10,926 nt of DNA from Prevotellaceae bacterium (GTDB lineage Bacteria > Bacteroidota > Bacteroidia > Bacteroidales > UBA932): positions 1 through 10,926 of the forward strand of contig JAITQQ010000104.1 of assembly GCA_031288855.1 (NCBI GenBank). The letters run 5' to 3'. Shown in pieces: positions 6,427-10,926 of the stretch (its first letter is position 1; each line of letters starts with the position of its first letter). Made by a program: the position numbers and the translations under genes. The notes beneath the pieces are model-generated. The model did no database searches. It was not told the DNA's origin and worked only from the letters and a program-made list of their open reading frames with translations.

Positions 6427-6777
6427 ATGGTGGAAGATTTTGATCGCAATGATTCTTCGGAACATGCTGGTGATGACGTTTTTTCAAAGTCAGTACGAGC
6501 AGGAAAAAGGACCTATTTTTTTGATGTGAAGGCAACAAAAGGTAGCGACTTGTATCTTACAGTAACAGAAAGTAAGCGCCGGGTTGACCGTGATGGGCGT
6601 TTTATTTATGAGAAACACAAGATATTCCTGTATAAGGAGGATTTTGAAAAGTTTGAAGAAGGCCTGAATGAGGCTATTGGCTACATCAAAGCGCATGCTC
6701 CCGACATTGTGCCGCGGGAAGAACGCAGCAAGGGCTCTGATTTCTCGGGTGGGGAATTTGAAGATTTGAGTAGTTAA
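6427..6777 (+). CDS. PUR-family nucleic-acid-binding protein (DUF3276 type)
   Basis: This 116-residue protein belongs to the bacterial PUR-alpha-like family (formerly DUF3276), small proteins with a PUR repeat fold like the eukaryotic single-stranded DNA/RNA-binding Pur-alpha. The core is at residues 18-88: VFSKSVRAGKRTYFFDVKAT, then DLYLTVTESKR, IYEKHKIFLYKEDFEKF and a final helix. RAGKRTYFFDV and KHKIFLYKEDF are the strongest signatures. The structure of a PUR-type homologue is known in the group, but its cellular target is not established. The N-terminal 17 residues and the last 25 or so are acidic, Ser-rich and probably disordered. An in-frame GTG lies two codons upstream at 6421; I prefer the ATG at 6427 because relatives begin with a short acidic M-x-EDF stretch. 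The stop abuts the convergent folD stop with no base between. Confidence 0.88.
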   Translation: MVEDFDRNDSSEHAGDDVFSKSVRAGKRTYFFDVKATKGSDLYLTVTESKRRVDRDGRFIYEKHKIFLYKEDFEKFEEGLNEAIGYIKAHAPDIVPREERSKGSDFSGGEFEDLSS

Positions 6778-6780
6778 TTA
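6775..6780. other. Abutting convergent stop codons, TAATTA
   Basis: The PUR-family TAA (6775-6777) and the folD TAA on the other strand (6778-6780) are directly adjacent and form the palindrome TAATTA. There is no intergenic base and no obvious hairpin with a U-run at the junction. Transcripts of each gene must therefore either end within the opposite coding region or overlap as antisense RNA. Confidence 0.9.
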
Positions 6781-7656
6781 CGCAAACACTTCTTTAGAAG
6801 CGGCTTTGAGGGTGTTTTTGAGTAAAGACGCCCGCGTCATTGGCCCTATGCCTCCCGGTACGGGCGTGATATAGCTGCATTTAGGTGCTACCTCGTTGAA
6901 TTTCACATCACCTGCGAGGCGAAATCCGTTTTTTGTCGCTGCCTTCACGCGGGTGATGCCCACGTCGATTACGATGGCGTTTTCACGTACCATGTCGCCG
7001 GTAAGAAACTCAGGCTTGCCGAGGGCTGCAATGATAATATCGGATTGTAAGCACAAGGATTTCAGATTGTTGGTTTGGCTGTGGCAGAGCGTTACGGTGC
7101 AATTTCCGGGATTTGCTTTCAGAGAGAGGAGGTTAGCCACCGGCCGGCCTACGATGTTGCTGCGGCCAATCACTACCACGTGTTTCCCTGCCGTTTCAAT
7201 GCGATAACGCGCCAAGAGTTCGATGATGCCGTCGGGCGTCGCCGATATGTAACTTGGAAGCCCTGCCACCATGCGCCCTACATTCAGGGGATGAAATCCG
7301 TCAACATCTTTTTTCGGATCGATGGCTTCAATGATTTTTTGTTCGTCGATATGTTTGGGCAAGGGCAACTGTACAATTAAGCCGTCGATATCGTCATTGC
7401 GATTTATGTCGTTTACCTTTTGAAGCAGCTCGGCTTCCGTGATGGTATCGGGCAAGCGGATTACGGTGGATTGCATGCCTACTTCATGGCAGTCGCGTTC
7501 TTTGCTGTTGACGTAGGTTTCGCTGGCACCGTCGCAGCCCACTAAAATAGCGGCAAGATGTGGGGTTTTCTTTCCGTCTTTTTTCCATTGTTGCACGGTT
7601 TGTGCAATTTCTTTTTTCAGCGCTTCGGCTGTGGCTTTTCCATCGAGTATGGTCAT
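6778..7656 (-). CDS. folD: Bifunctional methylenetetrahydrofolate dehydrogenase/cyclohydrolase FolD
   Basis: This 292-residue enzyme oxidises 5,10-methylene-THF to methenyl-THF with NADP and hydrolyses it to 10-formyl-THF, the formyl donor for purine synthesis and for initiator tRNA. The catalytic YVNSK stretch is at residues 48-52 (Tyr48, Lys52). [10 protein letters not shown] (91-100), [13 protein letters not shown] (117-129) and the nucleotide-binding [16 protein letters not shown] (162-177) follow. [19 protein letters not shown] (from residue 264) closes the active site. All expected motifs are present and the length is normal. It starts 10 bases after the ffh stop, so the two genes are probably co-transcribed. 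It runs stop-to-stop into the PUR-family gene. PurL, also in this window, lies in the pathway that uses 10-formyl-THF, but in a separate transcription unit. Confidence 0.96.
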   Translation of the reverse strand: MTILDGKATAEALKKEIAQTVQQWKKDGKKTPHLAAILVGCDGASETYVNSKERDCHEVGMQSTVIRLPDTITEAELLQKVNDINRNDDIDGLIVQLPLPKHIDEQKIIEAIDPKKDVDGFHPLNVGRMVAGLPSYISATPDGIIELLARYRIETAGKHVVVIGRSNIVGRPVANLLSLKANPGNCTVTLCHSQTNNLKSLCLQSDIIIAALGKPEFLTGDMVRENAIVIDVGITRVKAATKNGFRLAGDVKFNEVAPKCSYITPVPGGIGPMTRASLLKNTLKAASKEVFA

Positions 7657-7666
7657 GATGTTCGGT

Positions 7667-9001
7667 TTATCGTTGTAGTTTCTGCATAGCGCCCATAGCC
7701 CGCATCATATTTTTTCCGCCGCTGAGGTTTTTCATCATCTTGCGCATGTCGTCAAATTGTTTCATGAGGCGGTTTACTTCGGTAATGTTAGTGCCGCTGC
7801 CCATGGCCACGCGCTTGCGGCGGCTGCCGTTGAAAATGGCAGGGTTTTCGCGTTCCTCAGGTGTCATGGATTGGATAATGGCTTCAATATTTTTGAAAGA
7901 CGCATTGTCGAGGTCAATATCTTTAATCGCTTTGCCCACGCCGGGTATCATGGCCGCCAAATCCTTGATGTTCCCCATTTTTTTGATTTGCTGGATTTGC
8001 TTGTAGAAATCGTCGAATGTAAATTGGTCTTTGGCTAATTTACGTTGCAGCCTGCGGGCTTCTTCTTCGTCGATTTGCTCTTGCGCTTTTTCTACCAAAC
8101 TCACAATATCGCCCATGCCCAATATACGATCGGCCATGCGTTCGGGATGGAACACATCCAGCGCTTCCATTTTTTCGCCCGAGCTGATAAATTTCAGGGG
8201 CTTATTCACTATGGCGCGGATGGAAATGGCCGCACCGCCGCGCGTGTCGCCGTCTAATTTAGTGAGCACCACACCGTCGAAATTGAGGCGGTCGTTAAAT
8301 TCTTTGGCGGTATTTACGGCGTCTTGGCCGGTCATGGCGTCCACCACAAATAGCGTTTCGCCCGGATTGATTGCTTTTTTAATGGCGGCGATTTCTTTCA
8401 TCATTTCCTCGTCAATGGCGAGGCGGCCGGCCGTATCGACAATCACCGTGTTGTAACCGTGCTGTTTGGCATGTTGAATGGCGTTCTGTGCAATTTGTAC
8501 GGGATTCCGGTTGTCTTCTTCGGTGTAAACAGGCACTTCGATTTGAGCGCCTAACACCTTCAATTGTTCGATGGCTGCCGGGCGGTACACGTCGCAAGCC
8601 ACCAACAGGGGTTGCCGGCCTTTTTTCGCTTTGAGATTCAGCGCCAGTTTGCCTGAAAAAGTGGTCTTTCCCGAGCCTTGCAGCCCTGCAATAAGAATGA
8701 TGGCCGGATTTCCTTTGAGGTTGATGTCTGTGGCTTGCCCGCCCATGAGCGTAGCCAGCTCGTCGTGCACGATTTTGGTGAGCATCTGTCCGGGACGCAC
8801 CGATTTCAACACCTCTTGCCCCAAGGCTTTTTGCTTCACATCGTCGGTAAACGTTTTGGCTACTTTATAGCTCACGTCGGCGTCGAGCAGCGCCCGGCGA
8901 ATGTCTTTCAACGTTTCCGCCACATTGACTTCCGTGATGCGGCCTTCGCCTTTCAGCAATTTAAACGCCCGGTCGAGCTTATCGGATAAATTCTCAAACA
9001 T
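7667..9001 (-). CDS. ffh: Signal recognition particle GTPase Ffh (SRP54)
   Basis: This 444-residue protein is the protein component of the signal recognition particle. With 4.5S/SRP RNA it binds signal sequences of nascent membrane proteins and docks with the receptor FtsY. The N domain covers about residues 1-95. The G domain has the P-loop GLQGSGKTT (106-114), [11 protein letters not shown] (137-147), DTAGR (189-193) and [12 protein letters not shown] (247-258). The M domain occupies the last 150 or so residues, with [13 protein letters not shown] as the RNA-binding segment and Met-rich helices ([25 protein letters not shown]) for signal-sequence binding. It is full length. The ATG at 9001 gives the expected [14 protein letters not shown] start. 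The gene heads a two-gene unit with folD and diverges from murF-alr; the SRP RNA gene is not in the window. Confidence 0.97.
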   Translation of the reverse strand: MFENLSDKLDRAFKLLKGEGRITEVNVAETLKDIRRALLDADVSYKVAKTFTDDVKQKALGQEVLKSVRPGQMLTKIVHDELATLMGGQATDINLKGNPAIILIAGLQGSGKTTFSGKLALNLKAKKGRQPLLVACDVYRPAAIEQLKVLGAQIEVPVYTEEDNRNPVQIAQNAIQHAKQHGYNTVIVDTAGRLAIDEEMMKEIAAIKKAINPGETLFVVDAMTGQDAVNTAKEFNDRLNFDGVVLTKLDGDTRGGAAISIRAIVNKPLKFISSGEKMEALDVFHPERMADRILGMGDIVSLVEKAQEQIDEEEARRLQRKLAKDQFTFDDFYKQIQQIKKMGNIKDLAAMIPGVGKAIKDIDLDNASFKNIEAIIQSMTPEERENPAIFNGSRRKRVAMGSGTNITEVNRLMKQFDDMRKMMKNLSGGKNMMRAMGAMQKLQR

Positions 9002-9020
9002 ACTTTTATAAAAATGAACA

Positions 9021-9028
9021 CAAAGATA
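9021..9028 (-). promoter_or_regulatory. Likely promoter -7 box of ffh-folD
   Basis: Read on the minus strand this is TATCTTTG, identical to the murF-alr box on the other strand. It ends 19 bases before the ffh ATG, which suggests a leader of roughly a dozen bases. No clear -33 TTTG is visible in the A/T-rich spacer. Confidence 0.65.
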
Positions 9029-9073
9029 ATAAATTAAAATAAAATACGAATAGGTATATTTTTGTTATCTTTG
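9021..9073. repeat. 9-bp inverted repeat formed by two divergent promoter boxes
   Basis: CAAAGATAA at 9021-9029 and TTATCTTTG at 9065-9073 are perfect reverse complements separated by 35 A/T-rich bases. The arms coincide with the -7 boxes of ffh and murF-alr, so the symmetry is best explained by two head-to-head promoters. An operator or a transcript hairpin is less likely because each arm lies at or upstream of its own predicted start. Confidence 0.7.
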
Positions 9074-9076
9074 CAG
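9066..9076 (+). promoter_or_regulatory. Likely promoter -7 box of murF-alr
   Basis: TATCTTTGCAG is an exact TAnnTTTG match with the GCAG extension also seen before the PUR and porT-like genes. It lies 18 bases (from its TTTG) before the GTG at 9092, giving a short leader. A -33 element is not evident in the upstream sequence. Confidence 0.65.
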
Positions 9077-9091
9077 AAAGATATTATTTTC

Positions 9092-10926
9092 GTGCAAACT
9101 ATTCGTTTTCATATTGCTGAAATTGCTGCCGTCATTCATGCGCGGCGTGTTTCAGGCCGCATTGATGACGCCGGCATCACAACCCTGCTCACCGATAGCC
9201 GTAATGTGTCGATTACCGAAGGTTGTTTATTTTTTGCGTTGGTAAGCGTCCGCAACGACGGGCATAAATATATTGAAGCATTGTGTCGCAGGGGCGTGCG
9301 GCATTTTGTGGTGCAGCATGTTCCCGAATGTATGAAAAACAGCACGGATATTGATTTTTTGGTGGTGGACAACACGCTGGATGCTTTGCAACAACTGGCT
9401 GCGGCGTACCGTCAGCGGTTTAGTGTGCCGGTGGTGGGCATCACCGGAAGCAATGGAAAAACCATTGTGAAAGAGTGGCTCGCTTACCTTTTGGCAGAAG
9501 ACAAGAAAGTAGTGAAAAGCCCGAAGAGTTACAACAGTCAGATTGGCGTGCCGTTTTCGGTGTGGGAAATGTCGCCCGGCGACGAGTTGGCCGTTTTTGA
9601 AGCGGGGATGTCGCAACCCGGCGAAATGGAGCGCCACCGGAAAATAATTCAACCCACCATCGGAATTTTTACGAATATTGGCACAGCGCATGATGAACAT
9701 TTTACGAGCGCCGAGCAAAAAATTGAAGAAAAACTAAAATTGTTCGAGGGCGTTCAAACGCTGATTTATTGCGCCGACCACGTGCATATTGCACAACAAA
9801 TTGCGAAAAGCAAAACGCTAAATCGTGTGCCGGCATTCACTTGGGGGCATGCGCCTGCGAGCGTTTTACGGCTTATTAACGTGACGGTGCAAACGGATAA
9901 AACCACTATCGAAGCGCGTTATAAAGAGGATACGCTCCGGCTTGATATTCCTTTTCCCGACAAGGCGTCGCTCGAAAACGCCATGCACTGCTGGGCGTTC
10001 ATGCTGCTGTTGGGGTATTCGCAAAACGTTATTGCGCAACGGATGAAAACCCTTCCGGTGATTGAAATGCGGATGGAATTGAAGGAAGCCATTAACCACT
10101 GTTCCGTCATTAACGACAGCTACAGCTCCGACTACAATTCGCTGCAAATAGCGGTTGATTTTTTGAGCCGGCAGCAACAACATCCTAAAAAAACAATTAT
10201 TCTGTCCGATATTTTGCAGAGCGGGCGTGATGAGCACGATTTGTATGGCGAGGTAGCCCGTTTGCTCGAAGCAAAAAAAATCAATCGTATAATCGGTATA
10301 GGCCCTGTGATTTCAAGGCAAGCCGGCAAGTTTGCCATTGGAAAAATTTTTTATCCCGATACGGAAACGTTTCTTCATAAATTCGATTTTTCTACTTTTT
10401 ACGATGAAACGATATTGCTGAAAGGCGCACGGGTGTTTGCTTTTGAGAAAATCGACAAACTCCTGCAACAAAAAGCGCATGAAACCGTGTTGGAAATTAA
10501 CCTGAATGCATTGGCGCATAACCTGAATTATTTTCGCTCGAAATTAGCTCCCGGCGTGCGTTTGATGGCTATGGTCAAAGCGTTTTCCTACGGCAGCGGA
10601 AGCTACGAAATTGCTAATCTCTTGCAATTTTATCAGGCCGATTACCTTACGGTGGCTTACGCCGATGAGGGCGTGGCATTGCGCAAGGCCGGTATCACCA
10701 TGCCTGTGATGGTGATGAACCCCGAAGTGCAAAGCCTTGATGCCATGCTTCACTATAAGCTGGAGCCCGAAATATATAGTTTTCGTGTGTTGCAATTGTT
10801 TCGTGAACGCGTGAAACACCAAACTCCGGCGCAGCTTCCGGTAAACATTCATGTTAAGTTAGACACCGGCATGCACCGGTTGGGATTCGAGGAAAAAGAC
10901 CTTCCGGCGTTATTGCAGGAATTAAA
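9092..10926 (+). CDS. Bifunctional MurF-alanine racemase fusion, 3' end cut by window edge
   Basis: A frame open from a GTG at 9092 to the right edge encodes 611 residues. Residues 1 to about 460 are MurF, which adds D-Ala-D-Ala to the UDP-MurNAc-tripeptide: P-loop GITGSNGKT at 116-124, then NSQIGVP, FEAGMSQPGEM, TNIGTAHDEHF and INDSYSSDYNSL. From about residue 464 (ETVLEINLNALAHNLNYF) an alanine racemase domain begins, with the PLP-binding lysine in MVKAFSYGSG (Lys496) and KLDTGMHRLGF near the edge. The fusion is typical of Bacteroidota and joins production of D-alanine to the step that uses the dipeptide. Full-length fusions run near 820 residues, so about 200 are missing. DSYSSD has Ser where DSYNSD is usual. 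The GTG start is chosen because QTIRFHIAEIAAVI follows at once and a promoter box lies just upstream; a TTG at 9071 overlaps that box and is unlikely. Confidence 0.93.
   Translation, partial: MQTIRFHIAEIAAVIHARRVSGRIDDAGITTLLTDSRNVSITEGCLFFALVSVRNDGHKYIEALCRRGVRHFVVQHVPECMKNSTDIDFLVVDNTLDALQQLAAAYRQRFSVPVVGITGSNGKTIVKEWLAYLLAEDKKVVKSPKSYNSQIGVPFSVWEMSPGDELAVFEAGMSQPGEMERHRKIIQPTIGIFTNIGTAHDEHFTSAEQKIEEKLKLFEGVQTLIYCADHVHIAQQIAKSKTLNRVPAFTWGHAPASVLRLINVTVQTDKTTIEARYKEDTLRLDIPFPDKASLENAMHCWAFMLLLGYSQNVIAQRMKTLPVIEMRMELKEAINHCSVINDSYSSDYNSLQIAVDFLSRQQQHPKKTIILSDILQSGRDEHDLYGEVARLLEAKKINRIIGIGPVISRQAGKFAIGKIFYPDTETFLHKFDFSTFYDETILLKGARVFAFEKIDKLLQQKAHETVLEINLNALAHNLNYFRSKLAPGVRLMAMVKAFSYGSGSYEIANLLQFYQADYLTVAYADEGVALRKAGITMPVMVMNPEVQSLDAMLHYKLEPEIYSFRVLQLFRERVKHQTPAQLPVNIHVKLDTGMHRLGFEEKDLPALLQEL

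Noticed and set aside
8424..8435. GC-rich palindrome GGCCGGCC
   Set aside because: It lies inside the conserved DTAGR coding segment of ffh and is explained by codon choice.
7740..8456. Plus-strand open frames opposite ffh
   Set aside because: They mirror the conserved Ffh M and G domains and have compositions expected from the complement of that gene; no initiation context is visible.
9136..10852. Minus-strand open frames opposite murF-alr
   Set aside because: The plus strand carries an uninterrupted MurF-Alr reading frame with catalytic motifs throughout, so the minus-strand frames are shadows.
1..10926. Mobile element, CRISPR, defence island or tRNA/rRNA gene
   Set aside because: Nearly all bases are covered by recognisable core genes; I saw no transposase, integrase, regularly spaced repeats, or tRNA/rRNA-like sequence.

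Overview
The window comes from a chromosome of the phylum Bacteroidota. Four things point there: a MurF-Alr fusion gene, a NusB with a long N-terminal extension, small single-domain proteins typical of the phylum (DUF5606 type and bacterial PUR type), and promoter boxes of the form TAnnTTTG instead of a sigma-70 TATAAT. A PorT/SprT-like gene at the left edge suggests a species with a type IX secretion system. A more precise taxonomic placement is not supported by the sequence alone.

Layout. From 6304 leftwards to the window edge, eight minus-strand genes are packed end to end: nusB, yajC, a short YbbR-like gene, coaE, a DUF5606-type gene, purL, ubiE/menG and a porT-like gene cut by the edge. 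Junctions are 4-17 base overlaps or gaps of 3-19 bases, so this looks like one operon read from a promoter near 6340. The plus-strand PUR-family gene (6427-6777) diverges from nusB and runs stop-to-stop into the minus-strand pair ffh-folD (9001-6778). The plus-strand murF-alr fusion starts at a GTG at 9092, diverges from ffh and leaves the window on the right. Only two intergenic gaps exceed 25 bases (6305-6426 and 9002-9091), and both are divergent promoter regions.

Function. The contents are core metabolism and envelope biogenesis: transcription antitermination (NusB), protein export (YajC, Ffh), coenzyme A (CoaE), purines (PurL), menaquinone (UbiE/MenG), one-carbon folate chemistry (FolD), peptidoglycan precursors (MurF-Alr) and probably type IX secretion (PorT). 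PurL consumes formyl-glycinamide ribonucleotide, whose formyl group derives from the 10-formyl-THF that FolD can make, but the two genes sit in different transcription units.

I see no mobile element, CRISPR array, tRNA or rRNA, and no clear undescribed system. The points most worth a second look are a perfect inverted repeat that encloses the ubiE stop codon just before porT, the strongly shortened YbbR-like protein, the matching divergent promoter boxes, and the abutting stop codons of the PUR and folD genes.
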